Origin: Mangrovimicrobium sp048323675
Lineage (GTDB): Bacteria; Pseudomonadota; Gammaproteobacteria; Pseudomonadales; Halieaceae
Length of the DNA stretch: 64,000 nucleotides
Direction of reading: 5' to 3'
Assembly: GCF_048323675.1 (NCBI RefSeq)
Contig: NZ_JBLWFK010000005.1
Span: 310,001 to 374,000, forward strand
Shown here: in pieces, positions 42,932 through 51,854 of the stretch
Position numbering within the stretch: position 1 is the first letter of the stretch
Layout of the letters: every line of letters starts with the position of its first letter
The notes under the pieces: model-generated
Seen by the model: the letters and a program-made list of their open reading frames with translations, nothing else
Database searches by the model: none
What the model was told of the DNA's origin: nothing
Program-made: the position numbers and the translations under genes

Positions 42932-43843
42932 CTGAGCCAGGACAAGCAGTTCGCGCGACACCGCATCGATATCGATGCCGGGGAAATCCGCCTCGGCATC
43001 ATCGGTGATCTGCACACCCACTGGGACGATGTCGATAACTGGCAGTTCGCTTCGGCTCCCTATGACCTCCTGTTCTTCGCCGGCGATCTCGGCGGCGGCC
43101 TCGCCGACAGCACACTGCGGGTCGCGCGCTCCATCTCGAGGTTGCGCCAGCCCACCTTGGTGATGCCCGGCAACAATGATACGGTCGACGTGGAAGAGCT
43201 CGCGGCGGAGCTGGCCCTGCAGGGCGGGTTCAACAAGATCCTGGCGATTACCCGCGACAACGCGACCGAGAGTGATATCCGCCTGTGTGGCTACAGCCTT
43301 CACGAACTGCGCGCCTGCGGCCTGGCGGTCGATATTATCGCCGGACGTCCCCACAGCATGGGCGGCCCGCAACTCTCCTTTCCCGATTACATGGCCGCGA
43401 CCTACGCGGTGCACAGCCTCGAGGATTCGGCGCGGCGCCTGTGCGAGCTGGTCGACGCGGCCGAGGCCGAGGCGCTGGTTTTCATGGCGCACAATGGCCC
43501 CACCGGGCTGGGCGATGAGCCCGGTGCTATCTGGGGTTGTGATTTCAAGCCCGGCGGCGGTGACTGGGGCGACCCGGACCTGGAGGAGGCCATCGCCTAT
43601 GCCCGTTCCCGAGGCAAGCGGGTACTGGCGGTGGTTGCCGGGCACATGCACCTGCGCACCAGGGATGGCGAGGAGCGGCCCTGGCTGGTCGACCGGGACG
43701 GCACACTGTATGTCAATTCGGCGCGGGTACCGCGGATCTTCGCCGGTGACGACGACACCCTGCGCCATCACCTGGAAATGCGTATCGAAGCCGGCGGGGT
43801 CAGCTTTCGCGAGCTGCTGGTGCCGGAGTCCGGGGCTATCTGA
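42932..43843 (+). CDS. Metallophosphoesterase with an apparent CTG start
   Basis: A calcineurin-like phosphoesterase of the type with a terminal domain as in cyanobacterial relatives, 303 residues if it starts at CTG 42932. The metal motifs run GDLHTHWDD (Asp26, His28), FAGDLGG (Asp52), PGNND (near 80), a His in MAHNGPTG and AGHMH near 235. The first ATG, GTG or TTG in frame is a TTG at 43142, which would delete the first 70 residues and three metal ligands. An in-frame stop lies at 42926. GAGGGG stands about ten bases before the CTG. Substrate unknown. Confidence 0.78.
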   Translation: MSQDKQFARHRIDIDAGEIRLGIIGDLHTHWDDVDNWQFASAPYDLLFFAGDLGGGLADSTLRVARSISRLRQPTLVMPGNNDTVDVEELAAELALQGGFNKILAITRDNATESDIRLCGYSLHELRACGLAVDIIAGRPHSMGGPQLSFPDYMAATYAVHSLEDSARRLCELVDAAEAEALVFMAHNGPTGLGDEPGAIWGCDFKPGGGDWGDPDLEEAIAYARSRGKRVLAVVAGHMHLRTRDGEERPWLVDRDGTLYVNSARVPRIFAGDDDTLRHHLEMRIEAGGVSFRELLVPESGAI

Positions 43844-44350
43844 TTACCTTCCCGGTGCGCTGATTTCTCCCAGCAATTCCCTGGCGCGCCGGGAGGAGAC
43901 CCCGAACCATTCCGCGACATCACCGAGCAGCGCCTGTTCTTCCTCGACCACTGTGTCGTCGGCAAGGGCGACTGCCGCGGCGAGGGTAAACGCGGTCTCC
44001 CGGTCGTTGCGGTTGGCGCACAGCCGGTTGCCCAGTGCCTGCAGCAGGAACGCGGGGCCGCGTTCGCGGGCCGCCGCGTCGCAGCGATCGAGCAATGCGT
44101 CGAGGTCCGCTGCGTCGAGCAGGTCGCCGGCCAGCAGGCGAATGGCGCCGCGCACCGAGGCCAGTTCCTCCGGCGCGTGGTGGCCGTCGGCCATCATTAC
44201 CAGGTACATGGTTTCGGCGAAGGGGGCGACCCGGGCCAGGGCTGCCTCGCGGCGGGGAGCGGCCACATTGCCCGGAGCCTGGTCGGCCGCCGAGTCCTGG
44301 GCCAGCAGGGCGTCGCGCAGGCGGCGAATTACCTCGGTATCGATTTGCAA
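43844..44350 (-). CDS. TerB-like protein
   Basis: A 168-residue all-helical protein with the style of the TerB tellurite-resistance/DjlA N-terminal domain (ETMYLVMMADGHHAPEELASVRGAIRLLAG near 45-75, then AALADDTVVEEEQALLGDVAEWFGV). Members bind metal ions or act near membranes. The TTG at 44350 is chosen as start because GAGGAA lies eight bases upstream; the frame is open further but the added residues are Pro/Ala-rich and unlike coding sequence. Its stop abuts the stop of the phosphoesterase gene. Confidence 0.65.
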   Translation of the reverse strand: MQIDTEVIRRLRDALLAQDSAADQAPGNVAAPRREAALARVAPFAETMYLVMMADGHHAPEELASVRGAIRLLAGDLLDAADLDALLDRCDAAARERGPAFLLQALGNRLCANRNDRETAFTLAAAVALADDTVVEEEQALLGDVAEWFGVSSRRARELLGEISAPGR

Positions 44351-44569
44351 GGTCAGGGTTCCTCTACGCGCCGCCTGGCCAGTCTGCGCTGCCAGGTTCG
44401 GGGCGGGGCTGTGACCCTGCGCCAGGGTGGATCGGGGCGCCGGCGATAAGCGGTGCAATTGCTGAAGCTGGGCGATGTACTTGCATGGCTGGTCCCCGGA
44501 AACAGAGCGCCCATACTAAGGTGTTCCCGCGCCAAGCGTCTACTTGAGGGCATAGCGGGTGTGGCGGGG

Positions 44570-44932
44570 TCAGAGAACCAGCCAGGCCAGCCCCAGGGCC
44601 ACCAGCACCAGCAGTGCGGCGAGACCGATGATCGGCCAGCCGGCCCTGTAGGTTGCGTCGTTCTCCGCCTCGATCATCCGCTGGTGATTGTGGAAGCGCC
44701 AGGTGGCGAACACGATAACGGCGATGCCGACCAGGACCAGCAGCAGGGCCAGCGGATTGATCGACTGTGCGACAGGTGCGGATGCCTTGCCCGCGTCCAC
44801 CGAGGCACGCAGGTAGGCAGAGAACAGTTCAAATCGCTCGATGATGAAACCAAAGGCGATAATGGCTATCGCGGTCCGGATCCAGGCCAGCCAGGTGCGT
44901 TCGTTGGCGGCGTGGTCCGTGTAGTGTTTCAC
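44570..44932 (-). CDS. DUF202/YidH-like membrane protein
   Basis: A 120-residue inner membrane protein with three hydrophobic helices (near 20-36, 60-77 and 98-118) and the family start HAANERTWLAWIRTAIAIIAFGF. It has a GTG start at 44932 that overlaps the tatC stop codon by four bases, so it is translated together with the Tat translocase. No biochemical function is established for the family. The coupling to tatC is the main clue. Confidence 0.8.
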   Translation of the reverse strand: MKHYTDHAANERTWLAWIRTAIAIIAFGFIIERFELFSAYLRASVDAGKASAPVAQSINPLALLLVLVGIAVIVFATWRFHNHQRMIEAENDATYRAGWPIIGLAALLVLVALGLAWLVL

Positions 44933-45681
44933 TCGGAGGTGTCCTCCTCGTCGCGTTTCTCGACGAAGCGGCCAAAGAAAATCCCGACTTCGAAGAGCAG
45001 CCACATGGGCCCCGCCAGCAGCGTCTGCGAAATCACATCCGGGGGCGTCAGCAGCATACCGATGACGAAACAGCCGACGATGACATAGGGGCGCTTCTTG
45101 CCCAGGTCCTCGGCGGTGGTGATGCCGGCCCAGATCAGCAGGATGGCGACAATCGGGATTTCAAATGCGACACCAAAGGCGAAAAACAGCTTGAGGACGA
45201 AGTTCAGGTAGCTGTTGATGTCGGTCATGATGGCCACGCCCTCGGGGCCGACACTGGTGAAAAAGCCGAAGATCAGCGGAAACACCACGAAGTAGGCGAA
45301 GGCGGCGCCGGCATAGAACAGCGCGATACTGGTCACCAGCAGGGGCACCGCAAAGCGCTTTTCATGCCGGTACATCCCCGGTGCGACGAAACTCCAGGCC
45401 TGGTAGAGCACGTAGGGAATGGCGATGAAGATCGACGCGAACAGGGTCAGCTTGAAGGGCGTCAGGAAGGGCGAGGCGACTTCCGTGGCGATCATCGTGG
45501 CCCCGGGAGGCAGCAGGTCCCGCAACGGCAGCGAGATATAGGCATAAATGTCGTTGGCGAAGGGGAACAGGCAGATAAAGACCAGCAATACGGCCAGTAT
45601 CGCGCGTAACAGGCGATCGCGCAGCTCCGTCAGGTGGGCGACCAGCGGCAGTGGCGGGTCCTGGATATCCTGCTCGCTCAT
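44929..45681 (-). CDS. tatC: Twin-arginine translocase subunit TatC
   Basis: A 250-residue inner membrane protein with six transmembrane helices, the receptor for twin-arginine signal peptides. It starts with PLVAHLTELRDRLLRA, and has the conserved EVASPFLTPFKL loop, the YQAWSFVAPGMYRHEKRF region and the LTPPDVISQTLLAGPMWLLFE segment. It overlaps tatB by four bases and the DUF202 gene by four. Likely clients in this window include the NrtA binding protein with its TRRRLGVV signal. Confidence 0.97.
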   Translation of the reverse strand: MSEQDIQDPPLPLVAHLTELRDRLLRAILAVLLVFICLFPFANDIYAYISLPLRDLLPPGATMIATEVASPFLTPFKLTLFASIFIAIPYVLYQAWSFVAPGMYRHEKRFAVPLLVTSIALFYAGAAFAYFVVFPLIFGFFTSVGPEGVAIMTDINSYLNFVLKLFFAFGVAFEIPIVAILLIWAGITTAEDLGKKRPYVIVGCFVIGMLLTPPDVISQTLLAGPMWLLFEVGIFFGRFVEKRDEEDTSE

Positions 45682-45977
45682 TGCGGTCGCTGCTCTGCTT
45701 TGTCCTCGGCGGGTTGAGGTGCCGGAGGCTCCTCGATTTCATTCGCCAGTTGCTGTACCTGCTCGTCAAATTCCCGCCGGGTTTCCTTGAGTTCACGCAT
45801 CACCGCATCGTTGTGCAGTTCGCGTTCAACTTCCGACTTTATCTGGTTGAAGCCGCGGCGGAAACGCGACCACCAGGCCGCACCCGTGCGGATGGCGCCG
45901 GGCAGGCGCTCCGGGCCGATTACCAGCAGGCCGACCACGGCCACGATGATCAGCTCGGCAAAACCGATATCGAACAT
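45678..45977 (-). CDS. tatB: Twin-arginine translocase subunit TatB
   Basis: A 99-residue protein with one N-terminal helix (MFDIGFAELIIVAVVGLLVIGPERLP), an amphipathic helix and an acidic, Pro-rich tail ending in a Glu/Gln-rich segment. It pairs with TatC to bind signal peptides. The conserved Glu8 and the GPERLP motif are present. It lies 11 bases after tatA and overlaps tatC by four bases. Confidence 0.95.
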   Translation of the reverse strand: MFDIGFAELIIVAVVGLLVIGPERLPGAIRTGAAWWSRFRRGFNQIKSEVERELHNDAVMRELKETRREFDEQVQQLANEIEEPPAPQPAEDKAEQRPQ

Positions 45978-45988
45978 CTCGTGGCGCT

Positions 45989-46201
45989 CTACTTGTCCTT
46001 GTCAGGTGAGGAGTCTTCCTCGGCCTGTTTCTCTTCCACCGGTTTGTCGTTGCTGTCCTCGTCGGACATGCTCTTGCGGAAGCCCTTGACCGCGCTGCCG
46101 AGGTCGGAGCCCAGCGTGCGCAGGCGCTTGGTACCGAACAGCATGACCACGATTGCCAGAATGATCAGCAGCTGCCAGATACTGATTCCACCTAAGCCCA
46201 T
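45989..46201 (-). CDS. tatA: Twin-arginine translocase subunit TatA
   Basis: A 70-residue protein that forms the translocation pore. The membrane helix ISIWQLLIILAIVVMLFG is followed by the FGTKRLRTLGSDLG amphipathic helix and a charged tail. The order tatA-tatB-tatC directly after hisE is common in gammaproteobacteria and betaproteobacteria. It lies 18 bases after hisE. Confidence 0.96.
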   Translation of the reverse strand: MGLGGISIWQLLIILAIVVMLFGTKRLRTLGSDLGSAVKGFRKSMSDEDSNDKPVEEKQAEEDSSPDKDK

Positions 46202-46219
46202 AAATATCTCCGTCTATAT

Positions 46220-46558
46220 TCAGTTGTGGGAATTGTTGCGGGCGGCCTTTTCGTCCAGCCCGGATACACCGAAGCGCCTGCCGAGGCACTCGGTGACTTC
46301 TGCCGCGTCCACTTCGAGATGCGACAACATGACCATGCAGTGAAACCAGAGGTCGGCGACTTCGCCGACCAGTGCCTCGCGACTGCCGCCGGCGTCGAGG
46401 TCGCGGGCGGCGAGGATGGTTTCCACCGCTTCCTCGCCGACCTTTTCCAGGATCTTGTTCAGCCCCTTGTGGTGCAGGCTGGCGACATAGGAGCTTTCCG
46501 GGTCCGCGCCCTTGCGCTGTTCCAGGGTCGCCGCCAGTTCGCGCAGGATGTCATTCAT
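46220..46558 (-). CDS. hisE: Phosphoribosyl-ATP pyrophosphatase
   Basis: A 112-residue MazG-like all-alpha enzyme hydrolysing phosphoribosyl-ATP to phosphoribosyl-AMP, second step of histidine synthesis. The hallmark KVGEEAVETILAA near 36-48 carries the metal-binding acidic residues, followed by LVGEVADLWFHCMV. It overlaps hisI by four bases. As in many gammaproteobacteria of this side of the class, hisI and hisE are separate rather than fused. Confidence 0.96.
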   Translation of the reverse strand: MNDILRELAATLEQRKGADPESSYVASLHHKGLNKILEKVGEEAVETILAARDLDAGGSREALVGEVADLWFHCMVMLSHLEVDAAEVTECLGRRFGVSGLDEKAARNNSHN

Positions 46559-46950
46559 TCGCCCTTGGCTCCGTATAGGTCTTGCGGATCGCGCAGCACC
46601 TCATCCACCGTGGCGAGGGTGCCGTCGACTGCCGCGACCCGGTAAAAACAGCTGCGCCGGCCGGTGTGGCAGGCAATCCCGCCGACCTGCTCAACCTGCA
46701 TCAGCACCGTATCGCCGTCGCAGTCCACGCGCAGTTCCTTCAGGTGTTGCACATTGCCGGATTCCTCGCCCTTGCGCCACAGCGCTGCGCGGGAGCGCGA
46801 CCAGTACACTGCGCGCTGCTCCTGCAACGTAAGTTGCAGGGACTCGGCATTCATCCACGCCATCATCAGCACTTCACCGGTCTGCCAGTCCTGGGCGATG
46901 GCGGCAACCAGTCCCTGTTCGTTCCATTTGATGTTGTCGCTGAGGCTCAT
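46555..46950 (-). CDS. hisI: Phosphoribosyl-AMP cyclohydrolase
   Basis: A 131-residue zinc enzyme opening the adenine ring of phosphoribosyl-AMP, third step of histidine synthesis. Seen are the start WNEQGLVAAIAQDWQTGEVLM, the VYWSRSRAALWRKGEESGN stretch and the metal ligands in DCDGDTVLMQVEQVGGIACHTGRRSCF. It heads the hisI-hisE-tatABC run, 46 bases downstream of ubiB in transcription order. Confidence 0.96.
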   Translation of the reverse strand: MSLSDNIKWNEQGLVAAIAQDWQTGEVLMMAWMNAESLQLTLQEQRAVYWSRSRAALWRKGEESGNVQHLKELRVDCDGDTVLMQVEQVGGIACHTGRRSCFYRVAAVDGTLATVDEVLRDPQDLYGAKGE

Positions 46951-46996
46951 AATTACTCCGGCTTGACGCCCTGATTATCGCACAGGGCCGGACGCC

Positions 46997-48613
46997 TCAC
47001 GACCGCCTCGGCCACAGCAGGGCGAGACCCGCGGCCACCAGAGCCCAGCTGGCCAGCGGTACTTCGGCAAGCCAGTCCAGTGCCTGGGGCCTGGCAACCA
47101 CCACGGCGGCGGCCAGGGCTGCCAAGCCGGCCGCGCTGCGACCGGACAGGGTCCGTGGCCGGGATGGCCTGGATCCCCGGGCAGGGTTCCTTTCGGTAGT
47201 GCCGTGCTCGAGTTGATGCAGTACCAGGTCGGGGACCCGGGGCAGTTGCTCCAGCCAGGAGGGTGCCTGGCGCTGCAGCTTTTGCAACATGCTTTGCGGC
47301 GAGTAACGTTCCGCCATCCACTGTTCGAGGAAAGGTTGCGCGGTATCCCAGAGGTTGAGGTCCGGGTAGAGCTGGCGTCCCAGCCCTTCGATATTAAGCA
47401 GGGTTTTCTGCAACAATACCAGTGACGGTTGCACTTCCATATCGAAGCGGCTGGCTGTGCGAAACAGGTAGACGAGCAGCTGGCCGAAGGATATCTCGCT
47501 GATCGGCCGCTCGAAAACCGGTTCGCAGACTGCGCGCATGGCCGCTTCGAAGTCCTGCACCCGGGTATCCGCCGGCACCCAGCCACATTCTACATGCAAT
47601 TGGGCGACTTCCCGGTAGTCGCGATGAAATATTGCCAGCAGGTTGCGGGCCAGGTAGTACTGGTCGGAGTCGGACAGTGAGCCGATGATGGCGCAGTCGA
47701 CCGCGATATAGGTCGGGTCCGCCGGGTTGGAGGCGTCGACGAAAATGTTCCCCGGGTGCATGTCCGCGTGGAAAAAACTGTCGCGCAGCACCTGGGTGAA
47801 GAATATTTCCACCCCGCGCTCGGCCAGCAGCTTCAGGTCCACGTCCAGTTCCTTCAGGGTTTTGACGTCGGTGACGGGAATGCCCTTGATCCGTTCCATG
47901 GTAAAGACGTTGTGGGCACTGTAGTCCCAGTACACCCGCGGCACGTAAACCAGCGGGCTGTCCTCGAAATTGCGCCGCAGCTGCGAGGCATTGGCCGCTT
48001 CGCGGCCGAGGTCGAGCTCGTCGAGGACCACCAGTTCGTAGTCCTTGACCACCTCCACCGGGCGCAGGCGCCGGCCGAAGGGCAGGAAGCGCTCGACCAG
48101 CCGGGCGAGGATGAACATCAGGGCGAGGTCCTGGCGAATTACCGGCTCTATGTCCGGGCGCAGGACTTTGACTACCACCGATTCGCCGCTGGCGAGGGTG
48201 GCGGCGTGCACCTGGGCCACGGACGCCGAGGCCATGGGTTCCGGGTCGAAGCTGGCGAAGAGGTCTGCTACGGGTTGCCCCAGGCTCTTTTCGATGATCG
48301 CCACCGCCTGTTCGCCGGGAAAGGGCGGCACCGCGTCCTGCAGGCGGGCCAGCTCGTCGGCGATATCCTCGGGCAACAGGTCGCGGCGGGTGGACAGCAT
48401 CTGGCCGAATTTCACGAACACCGGGCCCAGTTCTTCCAGGGCCCGGCGCAGGCGTTCTCCCCGTGGCATGTCCGGCACCGGGTGCAGGTGCCAGGGGGCC
48501 AGCTTAAAGGCTGTGCGGGGCAGCGGCGGCAGGTTGGAATGATCGAGCAGCAGGTCCAGGCGGTAACGGCCGACGACACGGAAAATGGTTAACAGGCGCA
48601 GGCTGCGGGACAC
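46997..48613 (-). CDS. ubiB: UbiB, ubiquinone biosynthesis atypical kinase/ATPase
   Basis: A 538-residue membrane-associated protein of the ABC1/ADCK family needed for ubiquinone synthesis. The hallmark KxGQ is in FVKFGQMLSTRRDLLP near 70-85, the Ala-rich nucleotide loop is SASVAQVHAA near 127-136, and the catalytic-like HADMHPGNIF is near 282-291. Two hydrophobic helices at the C-terminus anchor it. It begins with GTG one base after ubiJ ends. Confidence 0.95.
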   Translation of the reverse strand: MSRSLRLLTIFRVVGRYRLDLLLDHSNLPPLPRTAFKLAPWHLHPVPDMPRGERLRRALEELGPVFVKFGQMLSTRRDLLPEDIADELARLQDAVPPFPGEQAVAIIEKSLGQPVADLFASFDPEPMASASVAQVHAATLASGESVVVKVLRPDIEPVIRQDLALMFILARLVERFLPFGRRLRPVEVVKDYELVVLDELDLGREAANASQLRRNFEDSPLVYVPRVYWDYSAHNVFTMERIKGIPVTDVKTLKELDVDLKLLAERGVEIFFTQVLRDSFFHADMHPGNIFVDASNPADPTYIAVDCAIIGSLSDSDQYYLARNLLAIFHRDYREVAQLHVECGWVPADTRVQDFEAAMRAVCEPVFERPISEISFGQLLVYLFRTASRFDMEVQPSLVLLQKTLLNIEGLGRQLYPDLNLWDTAQPFLEQWMAERYSPQSMLQKLQRQAPSWLEQLPRVPDLVLHQLEHGTTERNPARGSRPSRPRTLSGRSAAGLAALAAAVVVARPQALDWLAEVPLASWALVAAGLALLWPRRS

Positions 48614-48614
48614 G

Positions 48615-49262
48615 TCAGGAGCGATCCTTGTAATCGCTGGTCTTGCGGCGCAGCCGGGCGATACGGGAGTTGAGGCGATCCACCCGCAGGCAGAGATCCT
48701 GCACGTCGCGGTAGAAATCTTCCAGTTCCAGCCGCGGCGGCGTCAGGCGGGCTTCCTCCTGGATAAATTCGGCGAGCTGGCGTGACAGTCCTGCCCCCGC
48801 CTGGCGGCCCCAGCGGAAGCCGCCGCGCAGCATCTGCGCTACCTGGTGCCCGGCGACGTCGCCGAGGGTATTAACCAGGGGGGCTTCCCAGTCCGGGTCG
48901 AGGCCGGCGATGATTTTCTGCAATTCGATCAGCGCAGCGCTGTCCCCGCGCAATTCGAGGCCGCCGTTGATCAGCGCTGCGGCGGGGTCGTCGGCGGTCG
49001 CGAGGGCGGCAAACTCCGAGGCCTCACCGCGCAGGCTGGTAGTGACATCGCCCTCCCAGGCGCCCATCAGGCGCACGCCGCTCGCGGCGGGCTGCAGAAA
49101 GGCGTCCAGCTGCGGCGCTGTGCAATGCAGTGCAAACACCTGGCCTTCCAGCGCCGCGAGGGCCTGGCTGCCGCCGGGCGAAAGCTGCAGCGCCCGGTTG
49201 AGCAGGGCCTCCACCGCGGCCAGCGCCGCCGTATGCAGGGTGGGGTCGATCTGCGCGGACAC
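48615..49262 (-). CDS. ubiJ: UbiJ, ubiquinone biosynthesis accessory factor
   Basis: A 215-residue protein with an N-terminal SCP2 lipid-binding domain (VFALHCTAPQLDAFLQPAA, then GAWEGDVTTSLRG) and a C-terminal coiled-coil segment (ELEDFYRDVQDLCLRVDRLN). It binds ubiquinone intermediates in the Ubi complex. GTG start at 49262; it lies 2 bases after ubiE and 1 before ubiB, giving the classical ubiE-ubiJ-ubiB order. Confidence 0.92.
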   Translation of the reverse strand: MSAQIDPTLHTAALAAVEALLNRALQLSPGGSQALAALEGQVFALHCTAPQLDAFLQPAASGVRLMGAWEGDVTTSLRGEASEFAALATADDPAAALINGGLELRGDSAALIELQKIIAGLDPDWEAPLVNTLGDVAGHQVAQMLRGGFRWGRQAGAGLSRQLAEFIQEEARLTPPRLELEDFYRDVQDLCLRVDRLNSRIARLRRKTSDYKDRS

Positions 49263-49264
49263 GC

Positions 49265-50014
49265 TCAGGCCTTGACCCCGCGGTGTACCGCGACGATCCC
49301 GCCGGTCATGTTGTGGTACTCGACACTGGCGAAGCCGGCGTCTTCCATCATGTCCTTCAGGGTCTCCTGGTCCGGGTGCATGCGGATCGACTCGGCCAGG
49401 TACTGGTAGCTGTCGGCGTCGCCGGCCACCAGGCGGCCCATCAGCGGCAGCACGCGGAAGGAATAGGTGTCGTAGGCCTTGCTCAGCAATTCGTTGCCGG
49501 GCTTGGAAAATTCGAGCACCAGCAGCCGCCCGCCGGGCTTCAGCACGCGCAACATGGAGCGCAGGGCGAGGTCCTTGTCGGTGACGTTGCGCAGGCCGAA
49601 GGCGATGGTGATGCAGTCGAAACTCTCGTCCGGGAAGGGCAGGAACTGGGCATCCGCCTGCACGAACTCGATGTTGCCGACACGGCCGTGGTCGAGCAGC
49701 TTGTCGCGCCCCACCCGCAGCATGGAATCGTTGATGTCGGCCAGCACCACGCGGCCCTCATCGCCGACGATGTCGGCAAACTTCGCCGCCAGGTCGCCGG
49801 TGCCACCGGCGATGTCGAGCACGGCGTTGCCCCGGCGCACGCCGGACAACTCGATGGTGAAGCGCTTCCAGATGCGGTGGATGCCCGCGGACATCAGGTC
49901 GTTCATCAGGTCGTAGCGCGCGGCGACGGAGTGAAACACGCCGGCCACCATGCCGGCTTTCTCATCGCTGTCGACTTCGCGGTATCCGAAGTGGGTCTTG
50001 TCTTTTGCGCTCAT
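49265..50014 (-). CDS. ubiE: UbiE, demethylubiquinone/demethylmenaquinone C-methyltransferase
   Basis: A 249-residue SAM-dependent methyltransferase. Seen are FHSVAARYDLMNDLMSAGIHR near 27-47, motif I VLDIAGGTGDLA near 66-77, the DINDSMLRVGRDKL region, and the conserved YDTYSFRVLPLMG. It performs a C-methylation of the quinone ring. First gene of the ubiE-ubiJ-ubiB run; an interval of 111 bases separates it from the DUF971 gene. Confidence 0.97.
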   Translation of the reverse strand: MSAKDKTHFGYREVDSDEKAGMVAGVFHSVAARYDLMNDLMSAGIHRIWKRFTIELSGVRRGNAVLDIAGGTGDLAAKFADIVGDEGRVVLADINDSMLRVGRDKLLDHGRVGNIEFVQADAQFLPFPDESFDCITIAFGLRNVTDKDLALRSMLRVLKPGGRLLVLEFSKPGNELLSKAYDTYSFRVLPLMGRLVAGDADSYQYLAESIRMHPDQETLKDMMEDAGFASVEYHNMTGGIVAVHRGVKA

Positions 50015-50125
50015 GGGTCCTCCCGGGAGCGGGTGATTGTACCCTGAGGAAGGCTCACAGGTCAGTGTGTGGCCTCGGGAAGTTCAGGCTCACGCGCTCG
50101 GCACGGGGCCACCGATTGCGCATCG

Positions 50126-50515
50126 TCATGGTTGAAAGTTGATTACCTGCACGTCCGGGTCTCTGCTCGCTCCCGCGGCATCCATTCGCTGCAGGTAGTC
50201 CTGCCAGCGCCGCTCCTGCTCGAGGCAGAGTTGGTGCAGGAAGTCCCAGGAATACAAGCCGCTGTCGTGGCCATCATCGAAAAACAGCTGCAGGGCATAG
50301 TTGCCCACCGGCTTGATATTCGAGATGCCGACGTTGAGCTTGCCGACCTGCAGCACCTCCTGGCCCGGCCCGTGGCCCTGGACTTCGGCCGAGGGCGAAT
50401 AGACGCGCAGGTACTCGCAGGGCAGCCGATAGCTGTTGCCATCGGCGTAGCGCAGCTCGAGTTCGCGGGAGCGCTTGTGTAACTCGATGCCGGTGGGGCG
50501 GGTGTCGGCGGCCAT
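50126..50515 (-). CDS. DUF971 (gamma-butyrobetaine hydroxylase-like N-terminal domain) protein
   Basis: A 129-residue protein with the pattern IELHKRSRELELRYADGN then LPCEYLRVYSPSAEVQGHG of the small domain found at the front of gamma-butyrobetaine hydroxylases. It also contains NYALQLFFDDGHDSGLYSWD. Stand-alone copies next to hslVU are common in gammaproteobacteria. Some are thought to act in iron-sulfur metabolism, but no role can be read here. It lies 8 bases after hslU and is probably part of that transcript. Confidence 0.85.
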   Translation of the reverse strand: MAADTRPTGIELHKRSRELELRYADGNSYRLPCEYLRVYSPSAEVQGHGPGQEVLQVGKLNVGISNIKPVGNYALQLFFDDGHDSGLYSWDFLHQLCLEQERRWQDYLQRMDAAGASRDPDVQVINFQP

Positions 50516-50523
50516 GGCGATTC

Positions 50524-51849
50524 CTAGAGAATGAAGCGCGAGAGGTCTTCGTCGGCCGACAGTGCTTCCAGCTTGGAATCCACGTAGGCTGCGTCCACGC
50601 TCAGGGTCTGGGTGGAAAGGCTGGAATCCGCCGCCTCGTAGGAGGCCTCTTCCAGCAGGCGCTCGAGCACGGTGTGCAGGCGGCGGGCGCCGATGTTCTC
50701 GGTGCGCTCGTTGACCTGCCAGGCGGTCTCGGCGATGCGGCGGATGCCGTCGGCGGTGAATGCCACCTGCAGTCCCTCGGTGGCCAGCAGGGCCTGGTAC
50801 TGCTCGGTGAGGGAGGCGTTGGGCTCGGTGAGGATGCGCTCGAAGTCCTCGGGGGTGAGTGCAGCGAGTTCCACCCGGATGGGCAGGCGGCCCTGTAGCT
50901 CGGGGATCAGGTCCGAGGGTTTGGCCAGGTGGAAGGCGCCGGAGGCGATGAACAGGATGTGGTCGGTCTTGATCATGCCGTGCTTGGTGGTCACGGTGGA
51001 GCCCTCGATCAGCGGTAGCAGGTCGCGCTGCACACCCTCGCGGGAGACGTCCGCGCCGGCGCCCTCGCTGCGCTTGGCCACTTTGTCCAGCTCGTCGATA
51101 AATACGATACCGTTCTGTTCGGCGGCTTCCAGCGCCTTTTGCTTGAGTTCGTCCTCGTTGACCATCTTTGCCGCCTCTTCCTCGGTGAGCGCGGTGAAAG
51201 CGGCCTTGACGGTCATCTTCTGGGTTTTTTTCTGGCCCCGGTTCATGTTGGAGAACATGCTCTGCAATTGGCTGGTCATCTCCTCCATGCCCGGGGGCGC
51301 CATGATTTCCATGCCGATGCCGGGGGTGCGCAGTTCCACCTCGATCTCTTTCTCGTCGAGCTCGCCCTCGCGCAGTTTCTTGCGCAGCAGCTGGCGGGTG
51401 CTTTGGCCGGCGCTGGCGTCGTGCTCGCCGCGGGCGGGGGGCAGCAGGATGTCCAGAACCCGCTCTTCCGCGGCTTCCTCGGCGCGGTAGCGCACCCGGG
51501 TCATTTCCTGTTCGCGGTACATCTTGATGGAAACATCCACCAGATCGCGGACGATCGACTCCACATCCCGGCCGACATAGCCCACTTCGGTGAACTTCGT
51601 TGCCTCGACCTTGACGAAGGGCGCCCCGGCCAGCTTCGCCAGGCGCCGCGCGATCTCCGTTTTACCGACCCCGGTGGGGCCGATCATCAGGATGTTCTTG
51701 GGGGTGATTTCCGCCCGCAGTTCGACGGGTAGCTGCATCCGCCGCCAGCGGTTGCGCAGGGCGATGGCCACCGCCCGCTTGGCCTCGTTCTGGCCGATGA
51801 TGTGTCTGTCGAGCTCCGAGACGATCTCCCGGGGGGTCATGTTGGACAT
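50524..51849 (-). CDS. hslU: HslU, ATPase of the HslVU protease
   Basis: A 441-residue AAA+ unfoldase that feeds proteins to HslV. Walker A GPTGVGKT lies near 57-64, the pore motif region includes EVGYVGRDVES near 87-97, Walker B-type IVFIDELDKVAKR near 249-261, and the C-terminus ends DLSRFIL, the tail that inserts into HslV. It follows hslV by 5 bases, behind a heat-shock promoter. Confidence 0.97.
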   Translation of the reverse strand: MSNMTPREIVSELDRHIIGQNEAKRAVAIALRNRWRRMQLPVELRAEITPKNILMIGPTGVGKTEIARRLAKLAGAPFVKVEATKFTEVGYVGRDVESIVRDLVDVSIKMYREQEMTRVRYRAEEAAEERVLDILLPPARGEHDASAGQSTRQLLRKKLREGELDEKEIEVELRTPGIGMEIMAPPGMEEMTSQLQSMFSNMNRGQKKTQKMTVKAAFTALTEEEAAKMVNEDELKQKALEAAEQNGIVFIDELDKVAKRSEGAGADVSREGVQRDLLPLIEGSTVTTKHGMIKTDHILFIASGAFHLAKPSDLIPELQGRLPIRVELAALTPEDFERILTEPNASLTEQYQALLATEGLQVAFTADGIRRIAETAWQVNERTENIGARRLHTVLERLLEEASYEAADSSLSTQTLSVDAAYVDSKLEALSADEDLSRFIL

Positions 51850-51854
51850 GGGAA

